A stretch of DNA of 64,000 bases, taken from the NCBI GenBank assembly GCA_025504975.1, contig JANUWI010000001.1, positions 992,001-1,056,000 of the forward strand, read 5' to 3'. Below the pieces are notes generated by a model. The model was not told the origin of the DNA and ran no database searches. It saw only the letters and a list, made by a program, of their open reading frames with translations. This DNA comes from Plenodomus lindquistii (Eukaryota; Ascomycota; Dothideomycetes; Pleosporales; Leptosphaeriaceae). Of this stretch, positions 1 through 12,106 are shown in pieces (position 1 is the stretch's first letter; every line of letters starts with the position of its first letter). The translations under genes were made by a program, and so were the position numbers.

Positions 1-270
1 ATAGACGCTCGCTGAAGACGTGTGTGTGTCCAGAGGTTGGACAATGGTAATTCATGTTTGTGGTGTTTCTGAGGTGTCCTACTGTTTAACTCACGTGCAG
101 ACCTCATAGACCAAACAACCTCACAGCAGATCTCCCATGTGACTTCAATTAATAATGGAAATACTCGATACCGCACTTGCTAGAATACCTCCCAGTCTCT
201 TCATCACTCGCCATGTCTCTCTCGCTTTTCACCCTCTCTCCACTCTGCTCACCTCCCATGCCATCCCCCC
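1..270. other. Left-edge non-coding stretch
   Basis: I see no supportable gene here. A 62-codon open frame at 155-343 on the plus strand is low complexity and overlaps the 3' end of the next gene, so it is not called. The stretch probably holds the 3' flank of the minus-strand gene that follows. Confidence 0.5.
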
Positions 271-852
271 TTATTCCCATGATCTCTTTTTGCTCACAAT
301 CTGTCTAACACACATATCTACCATCCTTCCATCGCCCAGCTGACCCTTCCTTTCACTTTCGCGTCCTATATCAATCTTCGGGTTATCCACCTTGACTGTT
401 AAAGCGATATCCTCGTCGTAAGCCATGAGTCGCTCCACTTGTTCCAGCGTCACGTTCCAGTCTCTACGCAGGGCTAGGAGGTCGCTGGGGAAGTAGTGTT
501 CGTGAAAGACACTCTCTATATGGTCGACTTTTTGAGGGGGAGCGTCTGGCATTGGGGTATCAATGGCTTCTGGTGGTGGGAGAGGGTTGGTAGGAGATAC
601 TGCTGCGGGGGGTGTTTGGATGATTGGGTCATTTTCGAGATTCGTATCGTTGTTTCCAGCCGCAGTGTTTCGATCTTCTTCTTCGAGTAGCTTCGTCTGT
701 TTACGCGTGTCTTCGAGCTTCATCTCCATGATCATGATTGTCAGAAAGACTAGGATCGCGACCAAGATCCCATTGATTGGCATGTAGAGAATGATCACGG
801 GGCCGTCGAATGGCCGGAAGCATTGAGTGCTTGGAGCTGAGGTTTCGTTCAT
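271..852 (-). CDS. Hypothetical single-pass membrane protein
   Basis: An uninterrupted 193-residue frame. Residues about 19-42 form one hydrophobic segment (start VIILYMPINGIL), followed by a charged stretch of Lys and Glu, a proline-rich linker at about 78-110, and a C-terminal half rich in charged residues. The layout suggests a small membrane-anchored protein with a soluble C-terminal domain. I recognise no family and no catalytic motif. The reading frame and ATG are clear, but the size is modest and a missed upstream or downstream exon cannot be excluded. Confidence 0.5.
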   Translation of the reverse strand: MNETSAPSTQCFRPFDGPVIILYMPINGILVAILVFLTIMIMEMKLEDTRKQTKLLEEEDRNTAAGNNDTNLENDPIIQTPPAAVSPTNPLPPPEAIDTPMPDAPPQKVDHIESVFHEHYFPSDLLALRRDWNVTLEQVERLMAYDEDIALTVKVDNPKIDIGRESERKGQLGDGRMVDMCVRQIVSKKRSWE

Positions 853-1216
853 TGTGATGGAATGGTCAACAATCTGGATTGATGTGCTGGATCAAAGGCG
901 TCTTCTGCGATATGATGTGATGTATCTGGAACCCTTGTAGTAATATGGTGATTGAATTTAAGGACAAGGTACTCGAACAGCTACTACTTATACTCAATAC
1001 GAGTACCTGCTTATGAGACATGTCCCTGAGAAGTGATCTCTGAGACAAATCTGCACAATGGTCTTACTTCTGTCGACGAGGAATTCTCGAGACACTCGAT
1101 TGTAATTTTGTTGATTCGTGATTCGAGAGACATTATGAGGACTCAAGAGATGTGCGGGTTGACAGGTCAGCAGCAGTGCGTCAGAGTGACAACGAGGGCA
1201 CGTCTTGCCCGTGGAC
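853..1216. other. Intergenic, no gene seen
   Basis: Short overlapping frames on both strands lack domain character. The stretch separates the 5' end of the one-TM gene from the 3' end of the monooxygenase gene, both on the minus strand. Confidence 0.5.
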
Positions 1217-2628
1217 TCACTTCTGAACGTCACTCACAGCCCACTCCGGCCAAACCTCCTCTTCTCGAGGCTTGCTCGCCAGATTTCGATCATGAATATG
1301 CTCCTCCAGCGGCAACTCCTGATGTTGACTCCTCTCGCCCATATCCACTCCTCTCTTCTGGATCGTCCTTGCATAGCCTAGTGTCTGCTTCTTCCACTCC
1401 TTCCTACTGACCTTACCTTCCACCATGTCTGCCAGAATCATTGCATCGAAGCACGCCTGACTCGTGCTTGCAACAGTATGTGGTCGAAAGCCAGACAATG
1501 CGTCGCCGATTAAGACGACGCGCCCGTTCAAAAACTCATTCGTAGGCGCGACGACGTCGGTGATGGCCTGTACAAAGGGTTTCTTCGTCCCGCAAACAAT
1601 TTCTGCGAATTGAGGAGGAAGCTTCTCTCGCGCAATCTTGCGCTGTTTCTCCCAAGCTTTTGGATCGATTTTGCCAGGTGGCATGGTGATGTGATGGTAC
1701 TGGCCGTCCACGTCCGTCATCAGCTCCTTGAATTCCGGCGATGGATCGGTCAGAGAGGGCGAGGGGAAGTTGGTGTAGTAGACAAAATTGATCAAGCGCT
1801 TGCCAGGCTCCAATGTGCCATTCTCACCCGGTATCAGGTATGCAAGTATCTGGATACCCTTTGCGTGGAAGAACGTGAAGCGTTCGCTGAATGCCTCGAG
1901 AGTTTTTGGGCTAACTTCGTCTTCGCGGGCTGTGCCGCGGAGAGCAACGTAGCCTGCATACGTGCGTTCCACATCTGGTGAAAGCATTGAGCGGATTGTA
2001 GAACTTGGTCCATCGGCGCCAATGACGAGGTCTGCTTTCATCTCACCCGTATCTCCGTCGCTTGTCTCAAACTGCACCACCACTTTGTCCCCCTTTTCTT
2101 CCAGACTGGTGACTTTGTGCCCGTGTAAATGTTTGACCGTGCTCGTGCTCTCATCATCCCGAGGAACGTCGCAATACTCGCTTTTTACACCATCCACGTT
2201 GGCACGAAGCATGTGGTACACCAGATCCCAGCTCGTCATGTTCTGCTTCATGTCCTCTTTGTGCACAATTTCTCCGTCCTTGTTCAGATACTGTCGTCTG
2301 ATAGACGATACCGCCAGCTCCCGATTGCATCTATCATAGCGTTTGAAGAAGGCTAGAGTATCGCCACCCGCGACGATACCTGCGCCCTGATTGTGCAGAA
2401 GTGCAGTGGGGTTGCGCTCGAGGAGGGTGATGTTGTGCGCGTGTGGTGGCGGCAGACGTTTTAGGGCAAGTGTTGTAGCGAGACCTCCAAGGGAAGCACC
2501 GACCTAGGTTTACATTTGAGTCAAGAACGGCATATAAGTGGGAAGTCACACACGATGATGATTTCCAGATTCTCACGCGTTGCGTGGGGAAATCCATCTG
2601 ATGACGGGCGATCCTCATTTGTGTGCAT
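1217..2628 (-). CDS. FAD-dependent aromatic-ring-type monooxygenase
   Basis: Two exons, 2628-2554 and 2503-1217, join across a 50-bp intron to give 453 residues. The join restores the dinucleotide-binding fold IIIVGASLGGLA (residues about 23-34), which the first exon alone does not contain. Other class A flavoprotein hydroxylase signatures follow: the DG motif (VIGADGPSS) and the GD motif (VVLIGDALSGF). Overall character is closest to salicylate or 2,6-dihydroxypyridine hydroxylases, which use NAD(P)H and O2 to hydroxylate ring substrates. The substrate cannot be read from sequence. There is no signal peptide, so a cytosolic enzyme is expected. It is divergent from the SDR reductase at 2953, sharing a 324-bp promoter, which suggests co-regulation (inference). 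Confidence 0.85.
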
Positions 2629-2952
2629 GGTGAATTTCAGTATATGCTCGCTGCTCGTTCTAAAGAGCAGAGGAACTTCATTTTTGCGATTTTACAGAAG
2701 TCTTCTCATGTGTCCTAGCCGCGGCGGGTTTGACGCGTCGAGATGACCATGACGACAATGTGCAAACAATGTGGGGTAGTTGTGGTCAAACTTCCGTCCT
2801 TTCCCACTTTGAGCCGCGCCCTACCGATACGTTGTGATCGCTTAGCATTCGTTCCGACATAAGATGTAAGCAAAGCGGTAAGCAAGACGATGGATAGGTG
2901 ACCTTGGGTTCCAGCACACAGGCTGTGGGGTGTGATTTACAGCGATTCCAAA

Positions 2953-4197
2953 ATGGAGACCAAGGAAGAAAAACTAGTCGTGGTAATGACCACCTTTAGA
3001 TGGTTTCGAATAATACTAATAGAGTCAGATTACTGGAGCAAATGGAACAATAGGATACGCATGCGCCGTATACGCACTCCAGCAAGGATACCACGTGCGC
3101 TGCGTCGTCCGCCGTGAAAGCGCCATTGCAGACATTCAATGTGGGCCTTCTGTGCAGCAATATTCTGATCGCATCGAATACGCAATTGTGCCCGACAATG
3201 CCACACCCGGAGCCTATGATGAAGTTGTAGCAGGTGCACAATATGTTGTCCACATTGCAGGAGCGTGGCCGAAAGCCGTACGCGACATCGAGCATGTTAC
3301 AGCACCAACTTTGAACTAATGTTTCCAGAACCTAGATCCAGACAAGGACATCTATTGGCCATACATCAACTCGACGAAGGGCATGATTGAGTCTGCAAAG
3401 AAGTCTGGTACCGTAAGGCGCATTGTGTTCACGCAAGCTGGCGCGGGGCTCGTCAACTCTGAAGATGGGGATTCACTGGGGACCAAAATGGACAAGGTTA
3501 TGAACGGTGTGGCACTCCTTCTCAATCTGGTATGAACGACACTGACCTATTCACAGAAGCGGTGAGAGTCAACGAAGCATCCCTCGCATTCAAACCACCG
3601 TTGGCGTCAGTGCACAACGCGTATTGCTCAGCCAAAGCACAATGCATGGACTACCTTAACAACCTAAGTCTCGGGAATAGACTTCCATTCTCTATTGCGC
3701 AGGTCATACCAGGGACTGTGATTGGCCCATCAGAGTTTGCGAAAACATCCAAGCAGGCCCTCGAGCATATGGATCGTCAGACAAAGGCGCTGTTATTCGA
3801 CGACATGAAGCCACGATATGCTTTTGGTTTCGTACACGTGCAAGATTGCGCACGGGTACATATAGAAGCCTTGAATGAGGTCAAGGTGAGGAACGAAGAT
3901 TTACCATCGTGGTACATTGCTGCTGCGACTGAGAAGGAAGGGCGAACGGGCGATGAATTGTGGAGCGAGGTTGCGGACATGGTGGAACGAGAGTTTAGTG
4001 AGGAGGTTGAGAATGGGACCTTAACTATTGGAATGTCCAAGGTACCCACTAACATGCCGTTTCGAGCTGACTCGAGGTTGACGGAGCGTCTCTTGCTTGA
4101 GGGTAGGAAGATGAGAAGTTTCGAAGAGAGTGTATTAGAGGTCGCACGGTGGTATCTTGATCTTTTGGAAAAGGAAGTCAAGACATCTACTCTATAA
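2953..4197 (+). CDS. NAD(P)-dependent extended SDR reductase (dihydroflavonol reductase-like)
   Basis: Four exons, 2953-2982, 3029-3277, 3329-3506 and 3557-4197, give 365 residues. The introns are 46, 51 and 50 bp. The first splice creates the Rossmann motif VVITGANGTIGYA near the N-terminus. The catalytic YxxxK appears as YCSAK just after the last splice. Extended SDRs of this type reduce ketones or aldehydes of phenylpropanoid or polyketide-like substrates with NADPH in the cytosol. The third intron uses a GTGTGG donor chosen by phase and by continuity into the conserved NEA..VNEAS segment, so that junction is the least certain. Its stop lies 39 bp from the stop of the convergent ferric reductase. 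Confidence 0.8.
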
Positions 4198-4236
4198 ACT
4201 CCATCTAGAACATGACAAGCACCAAAAGCAATCTAA

Positions 4237-6629
4237 TCACCATTTGAAGCTCTCTTCAAAGTACTCCATGCCGCGATGGCCTTTGCCTAGCATCTCAACG
4301 CTGGCCTTTCTTGCTTGATCCGCCATGAGTGCTGGCCCACACGCTACGATCGCGAGGCTGCCTTGCCCTGCATCTTGCGCCGACTGCTCCACTACACTTG
4401 GTATATTCGGCCGATGCGTCATGATCCTCACGCTTTTTAAATCTTCTCCCAATACCTCATCCTTTGCCTCATCATCGCGGGTAATGTGGACCTCCATTTT
4501 GACCCGTTCATCTCCCAGTAGACCTTTGAAGTCGCGTAGAGTTGACGCAAGAAATGCATATTCGCGAACGGCCCATACGATTTTGACGCTTTGAACGCGC
4601 GACGCTGTACCGAGTAAGTGCGCGAGGTGAGACAAAGGCACCGCAATGCCAGTTCCACCAACGACAAAGAGGACGTTAAAAAATGTTGGCAGCGGTACGG
4701 TGTGACCATATGGGCCATCTATAAGTACATGCAACTTCTTGGGGTTCAAGAGGCAGTGTGACTTGAGTCGAGAAGTAAATCCGTCATACGGCCTAATGAG
4801 GAAGACGAGATTGGACGTGGTCTTTGCTTTTGACGACGAAAGTAGTGCAACAGATTCGCTGGACTCGTTGGGCAATGCCGAGGAAGATCGACGTGGCGAG
4901 GGCCTTGAAGACATGAGTGATAGCGGCATGCCGAATGTGGCGCTTGTATCGGAAGTGTTGTATGCGAGCGTGAACGGGTGACTCTGGTGTGCATACAGCA
5001 GATCATCCAGGACGTGTATGTAATAGTAAGCCCCAGGACTAGGCGCTAGCAGAGTCTTACTGGAATCTACTTCCATTCTGACCAAATTACTGCTTGGATC
5101 GTAGCTCACTGTGGCCTTGGTGTTGAGAGGGCTGCGGTTAAAGGCAAGCACTCTGCAGGTCCGAACAATGCGATCAAAGATCCAGATTGCGAGACAAGGC
5201 CAGATGAAGATGTTCCACTCGCCGGCAGTGAAGATCTCAACGTGGTAGTACATGGACCACAATGCGGCAATGGAGAGTATGATGTGGGTAACCAGGAAGA
5301 TTTCGTAATGCGCTCTGCGTATGCCGTAGAACGAAAAGGCAAGCAGGCCGCACATGGCCACGGTGGCCTACAAATGTCAGCGCTTCGGTTGACGCCCCCA
5401 AACGATCATGTCACTCACCAGCTCTCCATTCCAGAAGTAGTGCTTGGTCCAATATTTTAGAAAGTGAGACCACCCTCCGCCTGTCCAGAGTCAGTGAAGG
5501 GCCAAACGTGGTCGTGTATGCCAACTTACTTCCCAAAATCATCAACGTGTACCCTACACTGTGTATGACGGCCTGCAAAGTAGCAATTCTAGCCACCCAT
5601 CTATGAAAAGCGTTGTACGTGCCAAACCCCCAGCCTGTCAAGAATATCAAGACATCATTGCGCATCCCAAAGAGCCAGACCAAAGGGAAGTTTGCGAGAG
5701 CAATGATTCCCGTGCGATCCGACACAAAGCGCAGTAGTTGCGCAGACTTTTCTGGCCAGTAAAGATTACCGTCGGTCAAGCGATACGAACAGCTACAAAA
5801 GACAATGTTGAAAGCCACGAATCCAAATATAGTTAGCGACTGAATGCGAGGAGGGATAGTGCACCAGCCATATGGTCGTGAGCAGCGATCTCCGAACGTC
5901 GCTGGCGTGGTGATGTATTGTTTGAGCCATGCTAGAGGTAGACTGAGAATGCCATGAGCATGTTCCTGGGTCCTTTGGTTGTCTGATTCGATCGACTGGT
6001 ACTTGTGCTTCTGATCTCTGAGCTTTGGGAGGAATGATAGTAGGCGCGTGCAAACACCCATGGAGATGACGAGGATCCAAAAGTAGTACATGTACCATCC
6101 ATAGACAAGATGAAGATCGTACGCCTGGAATGCTGCTTCCTACGATTATGTATCAGCTAGAGATTTGCGCAATGCACAACGGAGCTCGGCGCACAATTGT
6201 GGTGAAAGCTCTCTCGAAAAAGCTTCCGTCAGGTACCACCACCACTCCCAAGACTGGCCACTCGAATGCATGTTCTGCACTCAACCTTGTAACGTTCTCT
6301 GGGTGGTTTGACTTCCAGCGGTCTACGAGCTCGTGGTACTCCGGCAATGCAACACCCGCATGCTCGTCGCACCAACGACTTTGCTGGTCGATGTGATCCG
6401 CCTTGAATGCATCATCGGCGCAGTACTCATCATAACACAGATACAGAGATGTAACATGAAGTACACTTCTACACGATCGAACTTTTCTTGACAGCCATGG
6501 ATCAGTATCGTTGAACGTCGCGTAGTTGAGGGTGGTGTCACAAGCGACAGAACAATACTTGCCCGAGTGCAAAGCAGTTGCTACATTTGCAGACGCGCAA
6601 GTAAACAAGGATATCCAAAAAAGGCGCAT
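4237..6629 (-). CDS. Ferric/cupric reductase transmembrane component (FRE family)
   Basis: Four exons, 6629-6195, 6139-5530, 5480-5419 and 5367-4237, give about 745 residues. Introns are 55, 49 and 51 bp. A signal peptide (MRLFWISLFTCASANVATA) leads a Cys-rich extracellular N-terminal domain. Then come several membrane spans with the haem-binding His pairs of the ferric reductase domain (AFHRW and AVIHS; HYEIF and VTHIIL, then YYHVE). The cytosolic half has the FAD motif HPFTL, an NADPH-binding GGTGIAVPL and a C-terminal ACGPALM motif. It should transfer electrons from cytosolic NADPH across the plasma membrane to reduce extracellular ferric or cupric ions for uptake. The first donor (GTGCGC) is the least certain boundary. 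The gene is divergent from the F-box-like gene at 6902. Confidence 0.85.
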
Positions 6630-6901
6630 GGAGACATGCAGTGGACGAGAGCAGGGCGAGGTGGTGCGAGATGATTCGGAGATCCGCGGGGGTGGAAAAT
6701 CTTATCTGATCTTGTCCAGAATCACGTGAGGAAGCTCCGATGATGGCCGTTGTCGCGACCACTACTTCGAATACACCACAACATTGCCTCGCAGCTTTAG
6801 ACAGATCCAACACAGCCACCGAAGAGTTGAAAATTGCGCTCTGTAGCAAATCACGTTGGGGTCATCCTTTCTAAATACGCAGTCGACACTCAGTATCCAT
6901 C

Positions 6902-7651
6902 ATGTCGGAACTTTCAACCGGTGCTACGCTTCTTGACCTACCTGTTGAGCTACGTCTGCAAATCGCATCCTATGCTCTGGAACAGCCACGAGATTCCGGC
7001 TTGGTTTGGAAACAGACGCCCGGGGACGACCACGGAGTATACCATGGGCTCCTCCCAGATGAAAATTACTCCTCAGCTTCCAACCTTGGCTTGCTACTCG
7101 TCTGTCGGTCCTTCTACGAGGACTTCACAAGGCTTGCTTATGGAAAAACGACATTTGTCCTTCAACGCGATGCAAAGGGGTGCCTCGACCGAATGCCACT
7201 TGCACGGTCGCAGACGATTCGCAGGCTGGTTATTCCGTTTGAGCAACTCCATGCATTCAGCACATGTTCATTCGATATGAAACTCGAAGACTTGAGCATC
7301 GTATGCCCCGATCGCTCCGAATGCAACCTCAACACCATGGTAGACTTCTTGCGCTGTGTGGACAGTATCAAACATATCCGTCTACTATTCCAGGACAATG
7401 AGATCAAGCACAGACACCTCAAGCAATGCTACTCTCTCGCGGGTGCCATCTTGAAGGAGGATCACTATCAAAGATACGATGCACCTGGTGCTCCGAATAT
7501 TGAAGCCAGCTGGTGGAGTTGGAAATATGATGCGATAATGCATATATTCACATTCACAGCGCAACCACCAAAACCAATCATGGAAGAGAAGGCTTATATG
7601 GAGCTGGTAGCGCCTTTGATAGAGGAACTGATTGGTCACTGGACATATTGA
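6902..7651 (+). CDS. F-box-like hypothetical protein
   Basis: A single exon of 249 residues. Residues about 11-27 (LLDLPVELRLQIASYAL) match the start of fungal F-box-like domains, where a Leu-Pro pair is followed by a short amphipathic helix that binds Skp1. The rest resembles the many fungal proteins with this N-terminus and a divergent, unassigned C-terminal half. A role as a substrate adaptor for an SCF ubiquitin ligase is family inference only. The ATG at 6902 is the only sensible start. The 272 bp between it and the ferric reductase start would be a shared promoter region. Confidence 0.65.
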   Translation: MSELSTGATLLDLPVELRLQIASYALEQPRDSGLVWKQTPGDDHGVYHGLLPDENYSSASNLGLLLVCRSFYEDFTRLAYGKTTFVLQRDAKGCLDRMPLARSQTIRRLVIPFEQLHAFSTCSFDMKLEDLSIVCPDRSECNLNTMVDFLRCVDSIKHIRLLFQDNEIKHRHLKQCYSLAGAILKEDHYQRYDAPGAPNIEASWWSWKYDAIMHIFTFTAQPPKPIMEEKAYMELVAPLIEELIGHWTY

Positions 7652-8542
7652 TCCGCGAATAGTGGTGTTTTCATCAAAACTCTGCGATTTGGGGAGGCTG
7701 AGTTGGAGTACTTGCACGTGCGTTTGAGCCTTCCAGGCCGTCTTGCTCGATGGCAGTGTAAGTTTTATATAAAATACAGACTCCAATGGCGCATTACTCT
7801 TCTCATCGCTTTTCAGAAATGACTGCGAATCTACCAAGCCTAGGTATTGGCATGAGACCTCGCCTAGCGACTCCATACGAAGGAGTCTGGATTTATCGTG
7901 TCCATATCTCACATTGACAGTATGACGTTGAGGCCTATACAGAAGCGAGGAGACTTTGAAAGCACGTAGAACTGATATGGCAGTATCACTACTACTCCTA
8001 GAAAACACATGTAATGCCTGAGGACTTTCAGTCTTCTTCTTAGTGTGTTATGTTACCTACAAGTTCCTTCGTACACGAGAACGCTGTGATGATGGCAGGA
8101 ACGCAGTTCGCGCAAGCATGACCTGGTGATCTTGGCGCTACCTACTCTTTGACTCCTGACGACACTGCTCCCGACGTCCCTCTTTCCACTCATCAAACTC
8201 CTCAAATTGAACCGCTGCTTGCAACAAAACATGACACACTTAGCGGATTCACTTGATCTCGGCGCCCAGATCCTCTGCCAGGAAATAGTTGAATGAGCCT
8301 GCTGATTACGGCTCGGCGCTGGATTGGCGGGTCAAAGCTAGCTTCCCGCACCAACGTCATTCAGCATCAATGGCTCAGGAACGCGTCGCTGTCGCGTGCG
8401 CACCGATGTGGAGTTTCCCATAAGAACAATGCCATGTCCAGATTCTCGACTAGCATCATCTGGCGTGCCGATTTTCCGCCTCGGACCGCACGTTGACGAA
8501 GAATCCACGATCGAAACGCCAGTATCACAGTCATAGTCTACA
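7652..8542. other. Intergenic, no gene seen
   Basis: The region lies between the F-box-like gene and the transporter. A 207-codon minus-strand frame (7385-8008) runs antisense into the F-box-like gene and has no domain character. Small frames at 8293-8700 overlap each other on both strands. I call nothing here beyond the likely promoter of the transporter. Confidence 0.5.
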
Positions 8543-9987
8543 ATGGGTGTAGACGCCTCCGAGCTTGTTGTGCCCCTGGTCGGCGCTGTACAGGCGGCTA
8601 TTTCTGTGCTATTGACAATAGCATTTGGTGTTGTTGCTGCGCAATGTAATCTGCTGTCGGTCAAAGCAGCAAAAGAAGTCTCAAAGCTATGCGTCCGCAT
8701 GTTCCTGCCTGCACTTCTTATTTATAAGATCGGTTCCAATCTGGATGGAAATACAGGAGTTCGATACATTCCGATTCTGAGTATGTCCACCTAATAGCAA
8801 GGATCACGGATATGGCACAAGCAAGGCATCTGCTAACGTGGCAACGCAGTCTGGTCGATATCATATACCCTCCTCTCCGTCCTGCTGGGTCGAACCCTGA
8901 CGCGTGTCTTCAAACTTCCGGCGTGGGTCACACCTGCAATCGCCTTCAACAACACTACGAGCCTTCCACTTCTTCTTATACAATCTTTGAAGCAGACACA
9001 AATCCTCGATGCTATACTCGTTGGTGGAGAGTCTGGCTCCGCGGCAATGGACCGTGCCGAGTCATTCTTTTTAATCAACGCGATGGTCTCGAACTCGTTG
9101 ACTTTTGCACTGGGGCCAAGGTTGTTGAAACCAGGAGATGAAGATGCACCAGACAATGAGGATGACAAGGAGGAAAATGATACTCAGGACGCCGAGGAGG
9201 CCGACCGAAACGGGGAGAATGGCGACATTGAAAGAGGACCAGATGGAATTATCAACGAGCAGACCTCGCTTCTTCCACAACGCGTGGTTCGGCCAACAAA
9301 CAAATTGGAGCAGAAGGGGTACCTGAAAACCAAGGGCTGGTACAATGGCCTCTCCCCATGGCTACAAGAGACACTCGACGTGGCCTGGCAGTTTGCTAAT
9401 GCTCCCCTAATGGGTGCCATTGTGGGCGCCATGATTGGTCTTACGCCTGCGCTTCACAAGCTCTTTTTCAGTCCCAGCAACGAAGGCGGCTACCTGAATG
9501 CTTGGCTTACCACGTCAATCAAGAACATAGGTGACTTGTTTGCCTCGATGCAGATTATTGTTGTTGGGGTTAAACTCAGCCAGAGTATGCTAAAGATGAA
9601 GCGGGGTGAGGACAGTGGCCAGGTGAACAAGGGGAGTTTGGCTATAGTAACATTTATCCGCTTCATCGTTTGGCCATTGTAAGGTTGATGCGATTGTCAC
9701 GATATGCCACGCTAATAATAACCAGGATCAGCATCCCACTCATTTGGGCCATGGCATCCAAGACGAAGCTCTTGGACGCCGATCCTATGCTGTGGTTCTC
9801 CATGATGCTCATGCCGACAGGCCCTCCAGCCATGATTTTGGTAGCCCTCACGGACGTGACTGGGGCGCCAGAGTCTATGAAGATGACTATCGCGAAATTC
9901 CTGACCATCAGCTATGCCATCACGCCACTGATCTGCTTTGCTGTCGTCGGTGCATTGAAGGCAACTGAGGCAGCCATTGCAGCCTGA
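8543..9987 (+). CDS. Auxin efflux carrier-like membrane transporter
   Basis: Three exons, 8543-8780, 8850-9678 and 9726-9987, give 442 residues. The introns are 69 and 47 bp, with clear GTATGT and GTAAGG donors. Five or so hydrophobic spans at the N-terminus are followed by an acidic hydrophilic loop (residues about 190-220, rich in Asp and Glu) and a second membrane block with LIWAMASKTKLL and MMLMPTGPPAM. This two-block layout with a central loop and the MPTGPPA motif fits the auxin efflux carrier (PF03547) family. The fungal members, related to yeast Ecm3, are ER or plasma-membrane proteins with unknown substrates. Phase is preserved at both junctions. Confidence 0.85.
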
Positions 9988-10230
9988 GTTGGAAGTACTT
10001 TTTGTCCAGTTACCTTCCACTACGCATCAAATTGAACCGAGTCATGCCACTTTACATCGTTATCAACGTGACTCGAGACTTGTGGCCCGGTGTGATTTGG
10101 CGAGACATGGTTCCCCGCGCCTCGGCAATGAAACTTGGAGTTGCCTGCAAGTTCGCTGATCTTTGCCGTATACTTAAGACCCGCAAAATGTCGCACCAAA
10201 CCATATGATCAGTTTCGCCCGAAGTTACCG
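9988..10230. promoter_or_regulatory. Upstream region of the Zn2Cys6 regulator with CCG-N6-CCG
   Basis: The last 12 bases before the chosen ATG at 10231 are CCGAAGTTACCG, two CCG triplets in direct orientation separated by six bases. The identical 13-mer, including the following A, recurs at 13895-13907 between the permease and GH31 genes. Zn2Cys6 proteins typically bind CGG/CCG triplets in pairs, so this could be an autoregulatory site. If translation begins at the in-frame ATG at 10135, the motif would instead lie within coding sequence. Confidence 0.4.
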
Positions 10231-12027
10231 ATGCCCTCGCCAGAGCAGAGACCCAGAAAACGCCGGGCTATCCATGCTTGTGTCAATTGCCGAACATCAA
10301 AGGTTCGATGTAATGGCAGACAGCCATGCCAGAGGTGCGAAAGGAACGATGTGGTCTGTCTATTTCACGACGTTGTGAAGGACACCAGCACCTTGCGTAT
10401 TGAGAAGCTCGAGCAGCAGGTTTCATTGCTGCAGGATCAATTGAATCAATCAGCGCGTCAGGACGACCATCAAGCATCCGTTTTTGTTACCCGCCCGAAT
10501 CTACAGCACCTGGTGCGGGATGCACGCGCGGGCTCAAACGCAATGGAAGCTGGTCTGGTCACGTATCACCAAGCTGTGCTTTGGTACAAGAGCTTCTTCA
10601 GCGGTAGTCACTACTTGGTGCCTATTTTCTGCGAGAAGCACGACACTTTCGATTCGGTCTCTGCAAGGAGCCACTTTTTGCTCGACTCCTTGGTCAGCAT
10701 TGGGTGCCGTGCAGAAGAGGGCTTCGACTCCATGGCATATCACCAGCTACAGTCTCACCTTCGCGACCATCTCACGAACCTCATCATCAAGTCAGATCGA
10801 CCGACGGTCGAGGATGTGCAAGCGATTACTCTTGTGGCTGCATACTCTGAGAATGGCTTCGTCCTCATTGCACTTGCCCTCCGATTCGCCATACAACTGG
10901 ATTTACCTCGCACTGTTGACCGCCTATTGGCAAAGAGTCGGGAAAATCCCAGGGCTTCAAGTGCGGAAGAGCAGGAGCTATACCGTCTTTCCAGAATCTG
11001 GCACGGTATCTGTAACCTCGAGCTCTTGTAAGTCACACGTAAATGTCACATCCATCGATACTAACGAGTGTTCAGCTTTTCTCTGGATGGCGGCAAACTT
11101 CCGGCAACGAACTCACAGACGTCTTCACGAAAGATACGGTGTCTCATAGCGCATAGAGAACGTACTGCGGTTGACGTTCGTCTTCTATCGCAGATTGAGT
11201 TGAATACACTGCGTACCGAGGCCTACGAAAGGATCGCTCAGGCTACTATCAATGCTACGCTGCCTCAAAGTGAAGTGGACATTCGCGCAATCGTCGATGA
11301 TGCGACTGTTGAGCTTTCATTGTGGTTGCAAGAATGGACCAGGATTGTATCCAGCGAACTGGACTACAGACAATCAGCCACAGCCCTCCAAAATCTCTGC
11401 ATTCAACATGAATGGGCTGTCATGACTCTACATCTGAAAGCCGTCGCTGCATCAGGTATTGAGAACGTTGTTTTCATGACAGATTTTCAGCGAACTCTCG
11501 TTTGTCGAGCAAAGGAGGCAGCGAGCCGGCATTTGCACTACATGCTCGGTGATTCTTCGCACTCGGAGCGGCTGCCATTTGAAGCTGGTTCATACCCTTC
11601 CTATCTTAGCACGTTCAAATGGACACTGGACTATGTTTGGGCGAAGTGCGCAGTCTCTGTCCTTCTTGTCCTCAAACTTGCCATTCTCCTACGCGACCCT
11701 GTGGAAAACGTCCTAACATTGCTACGTGACGCCCACCGCGTTCTCGAGGAGTTGGAAAATGTCACTGTCGGCCACATTTCATACTTTCGGATATTACAAG
11801 CAAGTATAGAAAAATGCGAAGCCGCCTTGCAAGAGTACAGTACCGGGCAGACTCTCGCATCAAGTGCCGACCATTTTCATAGCGAAGAGAGCAGAACCGC
11901 CGAGAACGCCTTTCAAGGCTACGTGCCCAACGAATTTGTCTTTGAATGGGACTTTCCTGGCCTGAACCTGAAGCACATGCCACTCGGGTGGCAAGACTTG
12001 TTTGCCAACATGGACAATCTGTTTTGA
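10231..12027 (+). CDS. Zn2Cys6 fungal-specific transcription factor
   Basis: Two exons, 10231-11027 and 11076-12027, join over a 48-bp intron (GTAAGT donor, CTAAC branch) to give 582 residues. The zinc cluster has Cys at 17, 20, 27, 33, 36 and 43, the C-x2-C-x6-C-x5-C-x2-C-x6-C pattern. It is preceded by a basic patch (RPRKRR) and followed by a short coiled coil (IEKLEQQVSLLQDQL). The middle resembles the fungal transcription factor regulatory domain. It should act in the nucleus as a pathway-specific regulator. It sits tail to tail with the permease (79 bp between stops) and near the GH31 gene, so it is the likely regulator of both. An upstream in-frame ATG at 10135 would add 32 residues before the basic patch. 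Confidence 0.85.
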
Positions 12028-12106
12028 GTCGTTAACATGATCGAGAGACGAAGTCGACAAGTCCTGTATTCAGTCCATCTAACGACCGATCAATACTCTG
12101 GCTTGC

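Noticed and set aside
7385..8008. 207-codon minus-strand frame
   Set aside because: It is antisense to the 3' third of the F-box-like gene, has no domain or signal feature, and starts and ends in unrelated sequence.
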